Of a stretch of 43,532 bases of DNA, positions 33,707-42,396 are shown piece after piece. The translations under genes were made by a program, and so were the position numbers. Each line of letters starts with the position of its first letter. The first letter of the stretch is position 1. Source of the stretch: an uncultured Chloroflexota bacterium (lineage in GTDB: Bacteria; Chloroflexota; Anaerolineae; UBA4142; SHND01); the NCBI GenBank assembly GCA_937870825.1, contig CALMZO010000446.1:1-43532 (forward strand). Direction: 5' to 3'. The notes below the pieces were generated by a model. It saw only the letters and a list, made by a program, of their open reading frames with translations. It was not told where the DNA came from and did no database searches.

Positions 33707-34891
33707 TTAGGAAAAACCGTACACAAAATTGGTAAAACTCGCTTCGTTGATTTTGTTCCACGCGCGCACATTGTCGCGGAATTTTGCCCACTCGGCAAAG
33801 ATTGCCTTGAAATCCGCGTCTTTGGCGGAAAATTCATCAAAGAGCGTGTTTGCCGCGTTTTGCGCCGCCGTCAAAATTTCTTTGCTGTACGGTGTGAGTG
33901 TAACGCCTTGTCCGAGCAGCGTCTGCAGCGCGGCTTGATTACGCGCATCGTACCGCGCGAGCATTTCGATATTCGCTTGCGCCGCCGCCGTTTTCACTGC
34001 CTCTTGATATTCGGGAGGCAGTTTTGCCCACTCGTTCAGGTTGATTTCAACTTCGAGCGTTGGACCCGGTTCCCACCAACCCGGATAATAATAGTACTTG
34101 GCGACTTTATAGAATCCGAGTTTTTCGTCGTCGTACGCGCCAACCCATTCTGCCGCGTCCACCGCGCCTGTCTGTAATGCCTGGAAAATTTCGCCGCCCG
34201 CGAGGACCTGGACGGTGACGCCGAGTTTCGTCATCACCTGACCGCCCAAGCCGGGGATACGCATTTTCAAACCTTGCAAGTCGGCTGGCGTTTTGATTTC
34301 CTTGCGGAACCAACCACCCATTTGCGTGCCCGTGTTGCCTGCAGGAAATTGAATCACGTTGAATTTCTTTGCGTAAAAATCCTGAAGCATTTTCAGACCA
34401 CCGCCGTCATACAGCCACGCGTTCTGCTGCTGCGCGGTGAGACCGAACGGAAGGGCGGTGCCGAACGCGGTCACCGGAGATTTTCCAACGTAATAGTACG
34501 ATGCGGTGTGTCCACACGGCACGGCGCCTTGTGAAACCACATCGAGGACTTGGGTGCCGGGCGCGAGTTCGCCTGCTGCGCGCGGCGTAATTTTGAATTT
34601 GCCGTTCGTCATCGCGCCGACGCGTTCGGCAAAAATTTGCGCGCCGCCAAAAATGGTGTCGAGCGCAACGGGCCAGCTCGTCGCCATTTGCCAATCAAAG
34701 CTGGGTTGAGCTTGCCCAACGACAGTTGGCGCGGCAACGGTGTTCACCGGCGCGGTCGTCGCGGCAGCGGTGGGTCCGACAGGTGCCACTGTGGGCGTGG
34801 CAATTTGAGTACCGCACGCGGCCGCGACACCGGCTGTCACTGCAATCGCCGTACTCTTTGCTGTCGTTGACAGAAACTGTCTCCGTTTCAT
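33707..34891 (-). CDS. dctP: TRAP substrate-binding protein, 2-keto-acid/TakP-like
   Basis: This 394-residue lipoprotein has a twin-arginine-like head ([13 protein letters not shown]) followed by a lipobox ending AAAC (Cys26), then a Thr/Ala/Pro linker and a DctP-type periplasmic binding domain (from [10 protein letters not shown]). Motifs [63 protein letters not shown] and [16 protein letters not shown] are those of TakP-like proteins that bind 2-keto acids or lactate. The Arg in KMRIPG normally clamps the carboxylate. AAGGAGG precedes the ATG, and the gene has its own promoter, so it is made separately from the permeases, often at higher levels. Confidence 0.92.
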   Translation of the reverse strand: MKRRQFLSTTAKSTAIAVTAGVAAACGTQIATPTVAPVGPTAAATTAPVNTVAAPTVVGQAQPSFDWQMATSWPVALDTIFGGAQIFAERVGAMTNGKFKITPRAAGELAPGTQVLDVVSQGAVPCGHTASYYYVGKSPVTAFGTALPFGLTAQQQNAWLYDGGGLKMLQDFYAKKFNVIQFPAGNTGTQMGGWFRKEIKTPADLQGLKMRIPGLGGQVMTKLGVTVQVLAGGEIFQALQTGAVDAAEWVGAYDDEKLGFYKVAKYYYYPGWWEPGPTLEVEINLNEWAKLPPEYQEAVKTAAAQANIEMLARYDARNQAALQTLLGQGVTLTPYSKEILTAAQNAANTLFDEFSAKDADFKAIFAEWAKFRDNVRAWNKINEASFTNFVYGFS

Positions 34892-34917
34892 CGTTCTTGT
34901 CTCCTCCTTGGGTTTAT

Positions 34918-34940
34918 CATTTCGCCCTATTCGCGAAATG
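34918..34940 (-). other. Leader hairpin of the binding-protein gene
   Basis: CATTTCGC / GCGAAATG around a seven-base loop, between promoter and ribosome binding site. It could stabilise the message. Confidence 0.55.
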
Positions 34941-34965
34941 CGGTTCCAGTGTCTAGAACTGCGCG

Positions 34966-34995
34966 ATTATAGACGTATGTAACGGCACGCGTCAA
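34966..34995 (-). promoter_or_regulatory. Promoter of the TRAP binding-protein gene
   Basis: TTGACG (34990-34995), 18 bp, TATAAT (34966-34971) on the minus strand. Confidence 0.85.
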
Positions 34996-35151
34996 TAGCT
35001 AATTCCCGGCGATTCTTCAACTCTGCCGCGCGAGGCAAAAGACCCCGGACCCGTTTTGTTTGCCGCTCTTGGAAAGAGCGGGTTGAAAATCTTTCGAGGA
35101 ATGCCCAACTATGGGCAGCTATTTTTCACCGCGCTGCGCGCCGCGCCATTT

Positions 35152-35179
35152 TTGAAAATGTCTGCGCGTCAGATACAAT
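35152..35179 (+). promoter_or_regulatory. Promoter of the threonine-dehydratase-like gene, leaderless geometry
   Basis: TTGAAA (35152-35157), 16 bp, TACAAT (35174-35179). The start codon follows nine bases later, so transcription should begin within about three bases of the ATG. No ribosome binding site is present. Confidence 0.7.
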
Positions 35180-35188
35180 GTTTTTCTC

Positions 35189-36172
35189 ATGTTTCAACGT
35201 CCACCAACGCTCACAGAAATCTGGCGCGCGCACGCGCGCGTTCATCCATACGTCATGCGTACCCCGCTGCGCCGCGCCGCCGCATTTTCGGAAAAATTCG
35301 ACGCGGACATATTTTTGAAATTGGAAAACTGGCAGCCGACGGGTTCGTTCAAAGTGCGCGGCGCATTCAATTTGCTCGCGCAGCTCTCGCCTCAAGAAAT
35401 CGCGCGCGGACTCCTCGCCGCGTCGGCGGGGAATCACGGCGCAGCCGTCAGTTATGCCGCACAGCAATTGAATCTCTCCAATGTTCATATTTTTGTGCCG
35501 CGCACCACACCCCGCGCCAAAGTCAACAAGATGAAACGCTTCGGCGCGAACCTTCACGAGGTTGGTGAAACGTATGACGACGCGCATCACGCGGCAGTCG
35601 AATACGAACGCGCGCACGATGCCACGTTTGTTCATGCGTACGATGACGCGCGCACCGTCGCGGGCGCGGGGACGTGCGCGTTGGAAATTTTGCAGGATGC
35701 ACAAGATTTGGATTTCGTTCTCGTTCCTGTTGGGGGCGGCGGCTTGATTTCAGGAATCGCAGTGGCAATCAAACAACTCGCGCCGCGCATTCGCATCGTC
35801 GGCATTCAACCCGACGCGTCGCCATCACTGCGCGATTCATTACGCGACAGTGTGTGTTATGAAGAATACACTGCCGCCGAAACGATTTGCGACGGACTCG
35901 CGGGCGGCATCGGCAAAATCGTTTTCGATGTCGCGCAGAACAAATTGATTGACGAGGTAATCATCGTCACGGAACGCGCGGTGCAAAAAGCGGTGGCATC
36001 ATTTGCACGCGACGAACAGACGATTGTTGAAGGTTCGGGCGCGGTTGGACTTGGCGCGGTGGCGGAAAATCCCGCCATGTTCAAAAACAAACGCGTCGCA
36101 CTCGTCGTGAGCGGCGCGAACATGGATGCGGCGCGTTTGGCGCAGATTTTAGAAGGAGAGATGGAGCAATAG
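35189..36172 (+). CDS. PLP-dependent threonine/serine dehydratase-like enzyme
   Basis: The 327-residue fold-type II PLP enzyme has the cofactor Lys in TGSFKVRGAFN, the substrate loop SAGNHGAAVSYAA, the Gly-rich phosphate loop VGGGGLISG and the C-terminal EGSGAVGLGAV segment with the conserved Ser. This is the catalytic-domain-only form: there is no C-terminal ACT-like regulatory domain as in long IlvA, so no isoleucine feedback is expected. It deaminates threonine to 2-oxobutanoate or serine to pyruvate; serine racemase activity is also possible in this group. The last residues (EGEMEQ) come from an inverted repeat. The nearby TRAP system of keto-acid type may be related metabolically, but this is speculative. 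Confidence 0.9.
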   Translation: MFQRPPTLTEIWRAHARVHPYVMRTPLRRAAAFSEKFDADIFLKLENWQPTGSFKVRGAFNLLAQLSPQEIARGLLAASAGNHGAAVSYAAQQLNLSNVHIFVPRTTPRAKVNKMKRFGANLHEVGETYDDAHHAAVEYERAHDATFVHAYDDARTVAGAGTCALEILQDAQDLDFVLVPVGGGGLISGIAVAIKQLAPRIRIVGIQPDASPSLRDSLRDSVCYEEYTAAETICDGLAGGIGKIVFDVAQNKLIDEVIIVTERAVQKAVASFARDEQTIVEGSGAVGLGAVAENPAMFKNKRVALVVSGANMDAARLAQILEGEMEQ

Positions 36173-36212
36173 AGAGATGGGAAGAAACAAGTTCGATTCA
36201 CTCCATCTCTCC
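36155..36212. repeat. GGAGAGATGGAG inverted repeat overlapping a gene end
   Basis: GGAGAGATGGAG (36155-36166) matches the reverse complement of 36201-36212. The left arm encodes the last residues of the dehydratase, and related GATGG/CCATC units continue to 36233. Confidence 0.8.
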
Positions 36213-36235
36213 TTCACTCTATCACTCCATCCCAA

Positions 36236-36949
36236 ATGTTGAAATACATTCTCTTTGACCTCGACGAAACCCTCTATCCCGCGAGCAGCGGCTTGATGCC
36301 CGCGATTGGCGAACGGATGCGTTTGTACTTGGAACAGCGTTACCATCTCGATTCCGAACGCGCGCACGAATTACAAAAACGGTATTGGCTGCAATACGGC
36401 ACAACGCTGCGCGGCTTGATGCTTGAACACGAAATTGACCCGCAAGATTATTTGGACTATGTGCATGATGTCGAGGTCTCGCAGTTCCTTCAGCCCGACG
36501 AACGCTTGCGCGAAATTCTGGCGAACATTCCGTTTGAAAAAGTAATCATGACGAACGCGGACGCGCCGCACGCGAATCGCGTTCTCGCGCGGCTGGGCAT
36601 CGCGGATCAATTCACGCGCATCTTTGACATTGTGTTTATGGAATTTGAATGCAAACCCGCGCGCGGCGCGTACGAACGCGTACTGCGCGCGTTGAATGTG
36701 CGCGGTGACGAATGTATTTTGATTGAGGACACTGCTCGCAATTTGGCGTCCGCGCGCGAACTGGGCATCCAAACCATTTTGCTTTTGAATGGGCATCACG
36801 CGTTCAATCAGCCGAGTACGTGGCTGCCCGACCCCGCGTCACACTCGCACAACACCGAGTGTCCCCCCGACGCGAATGTGTGCATTGAAAAAATCTACAA
36901 GGTCGCAGACGCGATTCAACAACTCATCCCGTCGAAAATTTCTCCGTAA
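36236..36949 (+). CDS. HAD-type pyrimidine 5'-nucleotidase-like phosphatase
   Basis: The 237-residue protein carries HAD motif I LFDLDETLYP, motif II MTNAD, motif III CKPARGAYERVL and motif IV ILIEDTARNLASAREL, with a helical C1 cap (residues 20-85). DLDETLYP together with the cap wording is typical of the Sdt1/PPM1 pyrimidine 5'-nucleotidase group, which dephosphorylates UMP/CMP or damaged nucleotides. The ATG at 36236 is the only plausible start and has no clear ribosome binding site. The stop overlaps the next start (TAATG, 36947-36951), so translation of the next gene is probably coupled. Confidence 0.88.
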   Translation: MLKYILFDLDETLYPASSGLMPAIGERMRLYLEQRYHLDSERAHELQKRYWLQYGTTLRGLMLEHEIDPQDYLDYVHDVEVSQFLQPDERLREILANIPFEKVIMTNADAPHANRVLARLGIADQFTRIFDIVFMEFECKPARGAYERVLRALNVRGDECILIEDTARNLASARELGIQTILLLNGHHAFNQPSTWLPDPASHSHNTECPPDANVCIEKIYKVADAIQQLIPSKISP

Positions 36950-39168
36950 TGTCGCGTTCCTTTTTTTCTGCGCGTCTCTCCCGCTACGACCACCCTGCCG
37001 TGCTGACTGCGTACATGCTCAGCGCATTCGTGATGAGTTTCCCGCTCGTCGCGCAATTCGGCGACCACATCCCGGGTGTGGACGGCGATGTGTGGAGTTA
37101 TTTATGGGCAATGGGCTGGGCGCGCGTTTCTGTGTTCAATCTCGGCGTCAACCCCTTTCACACTGACTATATTTTCTATCCGCTCGGCGGCGCGACGCAA
37201 TTGTTGTGGGGGACCGCGCTGGCAAGTTTTGCATCCATTCCGCTGCAATTCGCGTTCGGCTTGGTTCCCGCGTTCAATCTCATGTACATCGCGGCGAGTG
37301 TGCTGACCGCATATGGAATGTATCTGCTGGGCAAAGAAATTTTAACGGATGACCGTCGTCCGTCGTCCGTCATTCGTCGTTCCTCTTTTGTTATTGGCCT
37401 CGTATTCGCATTCGGCGCGCTGCGACTCGGGTACGGCATCGCGTTCACAAATTTATTTCATACCGAGTTCATTCCGTTTTATGTTTTGTTTTTGCTTCGT
37501 GCGACGCGAAACGCGGGATGGAAACCTGCAATTCTCGCAGGACTCTTTTTCGCGTTGAATGTGTACATTGATTTTCAAATCGCCGCGTTTCTGGCAGTGC
37601 TCACGGGACTCTGGTTTTTGTGTATCACGGCGCGTGAGTTGATTCGTCGAGGACAACGGTACGCCCAAGTGCGCGACGCGCTGCGGGTGCGCGAAACCCA
37701 TCTTGCCATTCCCATCGCGCGTTGGCTCGTGTTGGGCATCGTCGCCGCAGTTTTATCGTTGCCGATGCTCGCGCTTGTCCTCCGCGATTTTTCCATCGAG
37801 GGCGGCAACTATATTCGCGTGTATCCGCTGGGTTACTCTGCCGAGCGTTCGTATGATGTGCTGTCTTTCGTTATACCCAATGCGCGCAGTACGCTGTACC
37901 AAACTTTCGCGCCGCGCGTCGAAGGCGTCAACGCGTCGGTCAACACGCAAGGCGATACGGAATTGTCGCCCGACCGTCAAGCATTTCTCGGCGTAACGGT
38001 CTTCGCGCTGGCGCTGTGGGGCGCAGTCCGTTTTCGCCGCGCCATGCTGTTTTGGATTTTGTTGACCGCTGTGTTCGCCATTCTCGCGCTCGGTCCCGTC
38101 TTGCATTTCGCGGGAATGAATACAAACATTCCACTGCCGTTCGCGCTCGTCAACAACATTCCGATTTTGAATCACATTCGCATTCCGATGCGTTATGGCG
38201 TACTCGTTTTTTTTGGCGCGGCGATTTTGGCGGGCGCGGGCGCATCGGTTTTGTTGCAGTGGAAAGCGTGGCTCGTGATTCCGCTTGGCGCGTTGATTCT
38301 TTTGGAAGCCGCGCTCCTTCCCTACCCGACGCTCGAATTTCGCGTGCCGACCGTGTACGAACAAATCGCGCGCGATCAAGGCGATTTTGCAGTTCTCGAA
38401 ATTCCAAGTTTTCATTGGCGGCACGCGGCGAAAAATGAAACGTATCAGGCGATTCATCAAAAGCGCATCTTGCGCGCGTACACGAATCGCATCGCGCCCG
38501 ACCTTGCCGATTATTTTGGTTATCGCCAAACGCCGATTGTTGTGAAAAGTTTGCGGATTCTGGAAGGCGCGGAACAAGCGAATTTTGGAGAGACCGAGCT
38601 TGCACAAGACCGCGCCGTGGCAAACGACACGCTGAATTTTTTCAATCTGCGTTACGCAATTTTGCATCGTGACCAATTGGACACCGAACGCGCCACATAC
38701 CTTGACCGGTATCTGCGCCAGGTTCTCGACGCGACAGTACTGTATCAAGATAAAGCCACTGCCGCGTATCAATTTCCAAGTCGTGCGCGTCCGGCGCAGC
38801 CGCTCGCTTTGGATTTGGCAGAGGATTCGAGTTTGATGTATCTTGGACGCGGCTGGCAGATGGAACCGCTTGCTGAACTGGAAGGTGCACGCGGACGTTA
38901 CTTGAAAAGCTCAAGCGAAATTTTTTTTCAACCAGACGGATTGTCAGAGAGGAGCGTACGGTTCACCATGTTGAACGCAGGTGCGCCGACGAATTTGAAT
39001 TTCCGTTTTAATGGACAACCTCTCGGCGTCATCGCCGTTTCATCGGGCGCGAGTGAAATTTCGTTTGACCTTCCCGCGCCTCTTTTCGTGAACAACGTTC
39101 AACAATTGCAAATTCAAAACACCGCGCCACCCGAAACTATCGCAATCGCGCGTATTGAAATCAAGTGA
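36949..39168 (+). CDS. Large polytopic membrane protein, GT-C/YfhO-like
   Basis: This 739-residue protein has roughly ten membrane helices up to about residue 460 and a C-terminal beta-rich extracytoplasmic part. The first outside loop carries the acidic motif GVDGDVWSYLW, with DxD-like acidic residues as seen in GT-C glycosyltransferases that use lipid-linked sugars; HTDYIFYPLGG and NLFHTEFIPFYVLF follow. Residues 133-150 (TDDRRPSSVIRRSSFVIG) translate a dispersed DNA repeat. The family is close to uncharacterised membrane proteins of Chloroflexota; glycosyltransferase function is inferred from the layout only. Its start overlaps the previous stop. Confidence 0.8.
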   Translation: MSRSFFSARLSRYDHPAVLTAYMLSAFVMSFPLVAQFGDHIPGVDGDVWSYLWAMGWARVSVFNLGVNPFHTDYIFYPLGGATQLLWGTALASFASIPLQFAFGLVPAFNLMYIAASVLTAYGMYLLGKEILTDDRRPSSVIRRSSFVIGLVFAFGALRLGYGIAFTNLFHTEFIPFYVLFLLRATRNAGWKPAILAGLFFALNVYIDFQIAAFLAVLTGLWFLCITARELIRRGQRYAQVRDALRVRETHLAIPIARWLVLGIVAAVLSLPMLALVLRDFSIEGGNYIRVYPLGYSAERSYDVLSFVIPNARSTLYQTFAPRVEGVNASVNTQGDTELSPDRQAFLGVTVFALALWGAVRFRRAMLFWILLTAVFAILALGPVLHFAGMNTNIPLPFALVNNIPILNHIRIPMRYGVLVFFGAAILAGAGASVLLQWKAWLVIPLGALILLEAALLPYPTLEFRVPTVYEQIARDQGDFAVLEIPSFHWRHAAKNETYQAIHQKRILRAYTNRIAPDLADYFGYRQTPIVVKSLRILEGAEQANFGETELAQDRAVANDTLNFFNLRYAILHRDQLDTERATYLDRYLRQVLDATVLYQDKATAAYQFPSRARPAQPLALDLAEDSSLMYLGRGWQMEPLAELEGARGRYLKSSSEIFFQPDGLSERSVRFTMLNAGAPTNLNFRFNGQPLGVIAVSSGASEISFDLPAPLFVNNVQQLQIQNTAPPETIAIARIEIK
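37348..37385. repeat. Copy of the GTCGTCCGTC repeat inside the membrane-protein gene
   Basis: This stretch carries the same GTCGTCCGTCGTCCGTCATT-type sequence as the palindrome at 11079-11128, and is translated as DDRRPSSVIRRSS between two membrane helices. Confidence 0.85.
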
Positions 39169-39207
39169 GCGTATTGCAATTTATCCGACATCCAACTTCC
39201 AATTCCC

Positions 39208-39609
39208 ATGAAAACCATCGAAACCCAAATTCGCGTCCGATACGCCGAGACCGACATGAGCGGCATTGCCTATAACGCAAATTATCTCGTCTGGTTTGAA
39301 GCCGCGCGCGGCGAATTTTTTTGGCAGCAAGGCAGGGACTATGCGCGCGACATTGAAGCGCGCGGGTATCATTGGCCCGTCGTCGAAGCGAATCTGCGTT
39401 ATCACGCGCCCGCGTTTTACGGCGACATGCTGACCGCGCGCGCGTGGGTGTCCGAAGTCAAAAGCCGCGCGCTCACGATTCGTTATGAAATTTTGCGTGA
39501 CGGCAAAAAATTGTGTACGGGATTTACAACACACATGAACGTGGACAACAACGGACATCCCGCACCGTTCCCTGACGATATTCGCAAATTGTTTACTCCG
39601 GAAGAATAG
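39208..39609 (+). CDS. Acyl-CoA thioesterase, 4HBT/YbgC-like hotdog protein
   Basis: The 133-residue single-hotdog protein has the family opening IRVRYAETDMSGIAYNANYLVWFEAAR, in which the Asp of ETDMSG is the usual catalytic base/nucleophile position in 4HBT thioesterases, followed by NLRYHAPAFYGD and ALTIRYEILRDGKKLCTGFTTH. Members hydrolyse short-chain or aromatic acyl-CoA; YbgC relatives work with the Tol-Pal system, which is not seen here. The ATG at 39208 gives the family length. It directly abuts the next gene (stop 39607-39609, start 39610). Confidence 0.92.
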   Translation: MKTIETQIRVRYAETDMSGIAYNANYLVWFEAARGEFFWQQGRDYARDIEARGYHWPVVEANLRYHAPAFYGDMLTARAWVSEVKSRALTIRYEILRDGKKLCTGFTTHMNVDNNGHPAPFPDDIRKLFTPEE

Positions 39610-40893
39610 ATGAATACAAAACGAATTCCTATCGCGATTGTTTTGTTGCTCACCGTCTGCGCCGCCTCCGCCTATTTCATCGGCTCACTGCGACCCTTCA
39701 CTCCAAACGAGAAATTTTCCAACGCTGCACCGCCCGCGACGAATCACGCGCTCGCCGCGCCGACCTCTTTGCCGGCATCGCCGCCGTCGCGTTTGCCCAC
39801 GCACATCGCGCGCGACACATCCGTACCCAACGAGGACGAGCACCCGGTTACACGCATCGCGCAAGCCCCGACGCTGGAACCGCAAGCCGTTGCCGCAACC
39901 CAAACTTCTGTGCCCGCGCAGCAAACGCTCGATGCGATTGCCACGCGCGCGCGCGCAACGCCCGCCGCGAAATCTCCGACGCGCGCACGCGCGATTGCGC
40001 ATACAACCAATTTTTTGTTGCTGGGCACGGACACACGCACCGCCGACCCGAATTGGAAACCGAACACCGATGTGTTGATCGTTTTATTTTTGGATACGAC
40101 GAATCAACGCGCCGCGCTCTTGAGTTTTCCGCGCGACTTGGTTGTCGCAATTCCCGGGCAGCAGGCATTTCGCATTAATTTTGCATATCACTATGGTTGG
40201 GAAAAAGGGGGCGTCGAGGGGGGGGTGAACCTTCTCAAGCAAATCATGCAGGACGATTTCGACATTCGCATTGACCATTGGGCGCTGATTGATTTTAACG
40301 GGTTGAACAAAATTATTGACACGCTCGGCGGCATCGAAGTCAATGTGCCGTGCGCGTTGAGTGATACCATTGACCAGGAGACGTTCACGATTCCTGCGGG
40401 CACTGTGCAAATGGATTACATCACCGCGAAACGATACGTGCAGTCGCGTTACACCACAAGCGACACTTCGCGCAATTATCGCCAGCAGCGCGTCGTGTGG
40501 GCAAGCGCGAAAAAGGCACTGCAGATGAATGCCCCCGACCGCGTGCCGTTGTTGTACGAACAAGTAAAGGAAAATGTTGCGACGAACATGACGGTATTTG
40601 ATATGGTAGGACTTGTGCCGGCGGTCTATCAACTCGATTTACAAAATCACCCCGAACGATTCCGCGCCCGCGTCCTGGAAGCGCCCGCCGTGTACCCGTG
40701 GACTTCTGCGAGCGGCGCGTGGTTGTACATGCCGAATTATGATGTAATTCAAAAACAGTTGGACGAAATTTTCGACGCGCCTCAAGTCGCCGCGAACCAG
40801 GCGACGCCGGCAGAGTGCCCGCCCCAACCCGCGACGCCGCCGCCAACCGACGTACCAACGCCAAGCCCGGAGCAGCCCACCGCCACACCCTAA
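39610..40893 (+). CDS. LytR-CpsA-Psr (LCP) family cell-wall ligase-like protein
   Basis: The 427-residue protein has one N-terminal membrane anchor (IPIAIVLLLTVCAASAYFIG), a long Pro/Ala/Thr linker (residues 40-130), the LCP domain (NFLLLGTDTR, NTDVLIVLFLDTTNQRAALLSFPRDLVV, LGGIEVNVPCAL, and the Arg-rich pocket YVQSRY...RNYRQQRV) and a Pro/Thr tail. LCP proteins transfer glycopolymers from undecaprenyl diphosphate to the cell wall or glycoproteins; the Asp and Arg residues seen bind Mg and pyrophosphate. The adjacent GT-C-like membrane protein may build or transport the polymer. The LCP domain appears complete. Confidence 0.9.
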   Translation: MNTKRIPIAIVLLLTVCAASAYFIGSLRPFTPNEKFSNAAPPATNHALAAPTSLPASPPSRLPTHIARDTSVPNEDEHPVTRIAQAPTLEPQAVAATQTSVPAQQTLDAIATRARATPAAKSPTRARAIAHTTNFLLLGTDTRTADPNWKPNTDVLIVLFLDTTNQRAALLSFPRDLVVAIPGQQAFRINFAYHYGWEKGGVEGGVNLLKQIMQDDFDIRIDHWALIDFNGLNKIIDTLGGIEVNVPCALSDTIDQETFTIPAGTVQMDYITAKRYVQSRYTTSDTSRNYRQQRVVWASAKKALQMNAPDRVPLLYEQVKENVATNMTVFDMVGLVPAVYQLDLQNHPERFRARVLEAPAVYPWTSASGAWLYMPNYDVIQKQLDEIFDAPQVAANQATPAECPPQPATPPPTDVPTPSPEQPTATP

Positions 40894-40922
40894 GAAAAAT
40901 TTGGGGCAGACGCGCGTTTGCC

Positions 40923-41078
40923 GTGCGTGCGCATGAGCGCCCGCCGCTCGAACGCGTCACGCAAGACATTGCCGACCATTGGCTCGTCCTCTTTGGCGCG
41001 AGCGGACCCATCGCGCCCGTCGTTGCGATTCTAACGTTGTGGCTCACCCGCCGCGACACTGCAAAAACCCAAGCGTGA
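40923..41078 (+). CDS. Possible small membrane protein, 51 residues
   Basis: A GTG-started frame encodes HERPPLERVTQDIADH followed by one hydrophobic segment (WLVLFGASGPIAPVVAILTLWL) and a charged tail (TRRDTAKTQA), a plausible single-span peptide. No ribosome binding site is visible, and the start is a guess. If it is not real, 40894-41251 is intergenic, containing only the promoter at 41095-41122. Confidence 0.3.
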   Translation: MRAHERPPLERVTQDIADHWLVLFGASGPIAPVVAILTLWLTRRDTAKTQA

Positions 41079-41094
41079 TTTTTCCAAAAGAGTT

Positions 41095-41122
41095 TTGCGA
41101 TTTATCTGCCGCATGGTAGAAT
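41095..41122 (+). promoter_or_regulatory. Possible promoter for the DUF1232 gene
   Basis: TTGCGA (41095-41100), 16 bp, TAGAAT (41117-41122). This predicts a 120-base leader. Confidence 0.4.
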
Positions 41123-41251
41123 CTCTGTGTCAAATCACGTAACCGTACATAATGACGCCTCGTAGAAAACGTGTCAAAATAGATTTCCCGATCTGACGTT
41201 GTATATCTCGAATGTACGTATATCAGGTCTCTAGACAAGCGAGGTTCACTT

Positions 41252-41623
41252 ATGGCAGATACAACTACGAAAACGGCGACAACCGCAAAGACTCCCGACC
41301 CGAGCGTTCTGGCTGAAATCTGGCGCTCGATGCAATTGGTCTGGCGCTTGATGCTCGACCCGCGCGTTCCCGCATTACCGAAACTCATTGTGCCGCTCAC
41401 CGCGTTGTATATTCTCTCACCGCTGGATGTTGTGCCGGATGTTTTGCTCGTGCTCGGACAACTCGACGATTTGGCGTTGTTGTTCTTTGGCACGAAACTC
41501 TTTATCAATCTTTGTCCGCCCGACGTGGTGATAGAACATCGTCGCGCGCTCGGCGGTGGACGCGAGTTCACTTCCGACGAGTACGTAGACGGGACATACC
41601 GCGTGGTGGATGAAGATAAATAG
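41252..41623 (+). CDS. DUF1232/YkvA-family small membrane protein
   Basis: The 123-residue protein has the DUF1232 core: RLMLDPRVPALPKLIVPLTALYILSPLDVVPDVLLVLGQLDDLALLFFG. The LSPLDxxPDxxxxxGxxDD signature defines the family. Two hydrophobic stretches probably sit in the membrane; the N-terminal 20 residues are Thr/Lys-rich and flexible. The family's function is not established. A GAGG element lies eight to ten bases upstream of the ATG. Confidence 0.93.
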   Translation: MADTTTKTATTAKTPDPSVLAEIWRSMQLVWRLMLDPRVPALPKLIVPLTALYILSPLDVVPDVLLVLGQLDDLALLFFGTKLFINLCPPDVVIEHRRALGGGREFTSDEYVDGTYRVVDEDK

Positions 41624-41637
41624 CAAGTATCATGTGT

Positions 41638-41681
41638 CAAGTATCAGGTCGCGTTCCCTTCAATGTGCTGCCTGATACTTG
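41638..41681. repeat. CAAGTATCAGG inverted repeat
   Basis: CAAGTATCAGG (41638-41648) is the exact reverse complement of 41671-41681, and an additional CAAGTATCA copy precedes it at 41624. It lies between two + genes and could fold in the leader of the following gene. Confidence 0.8.
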
Positions 41682-41702
41682 GACCTTGCTACTTTATTTG
41701 CA

Positions 41703-42299
41703 ATGCCCCAAACTGCAAACAAAACGCAAGCCGACTTGGCTGCCGAACTCGGCATCTCTGCCCCAACCCTAAAAAACTGGTCACGCGACTTTGCGCCGTT
41801 TCTTTCCGCGCCCGGCGCGCTCGGCGAAGCGAATCGCCGCTACAGCGACGATGACGTTTTCGTCCTCAAACGCATCAAAGACCATCTCGCCGCCGGTCTC
41901 ACCTTTGACGAAACCGCCGAAGAACTGCGCGCGGACGGCTATGGCGTCTCGACGAACGGCGATGGACCGCACGGCGCGATGATTGTGCCCAACGCGCAGC
42001 AAGGATTCGGCGTCATGACCGACACACTGCGCGTGATGATTGAAAATCAACAGACCGTGCAAAACAGTTTGCAGGTCAACCGCAATCTGCTCGGCGTCAT
42101 CATTCAAGACAATTTCAATCTTAAAGAAGAGAATGCCAAGTTGCGCGAGCGCATGTTGAAACTCGAACAAGAAATGGGCGAAATCAAAAAGCGCGACCAA
42201 GATTATCGCCTCACCGTCGAGCAGCGTCTCATGCGCGCAGAGAACGCGTTGCGCGCCGAAGCCAGCAAAACCGTTTGGCAAAAATTGTTTGGCGGTTAA
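41703..42299 (+). CDS. MerR-type DNA-binding protein with C-terminal coiled coil
   Basis: The 198-residue protein opens with a winged helix of MerR type (TQADLAAELGISAPTLKNWSRDFAPFLS, then RRYSDDDVFVLKRIKDHLAAGLTFDETAEELRADG), followed by a linker and a long coiled coil (residues about 130-190: NLKEENAKLRERMLKLEQEMGEIKKRDQDYRL). It has no sensor domain with metal or drug ligands. The layout resembles chromosome-organising MerR-like coiled-coil proteins as well as regulators. The start may be 41679 (eight residues more); 41703 was chosen at the domain edge. Confidence 0.8.
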   Translation: MPQTANKTQADLAAELGISAPTLKNWSRDFAPFLSAPGALGEANRRYSDDDVFVLKRIKDHLAAGLTFDETAEELRADGYGVSTNGDGPHGAMIVPNAQQGFGVMTDTLRVMIENQQTVQNSLQVNRNLLGVIIQDNFNLKEENAKLRERMLKLEQEMGEIKKRDQDYRLTVEQRLMRAENALRAEASKTVWQKLFGG

Positions 42300-42324
42300 A
42301 CAAGCATCTTGGTTTGCAAAAAAC

Positions 42325-42377
42325 AAACCCGTTTTCTTTGCCAAACTGCGGCTTGGGAAAAACGGGTTTTGTTTTTT
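42325..42377 (+). terminator. Hairpin terminator before homoserine dehydrogenase
   Basis: AAACCCGTTTTC and its near-complement (one bulged A) AAAACGGGTTT enclose a smaller stem and end in a TTTTGTTTTTT run. Confidence 0.8.
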
Positions 42378-42396
42378 CACACACAAACAACTATTT

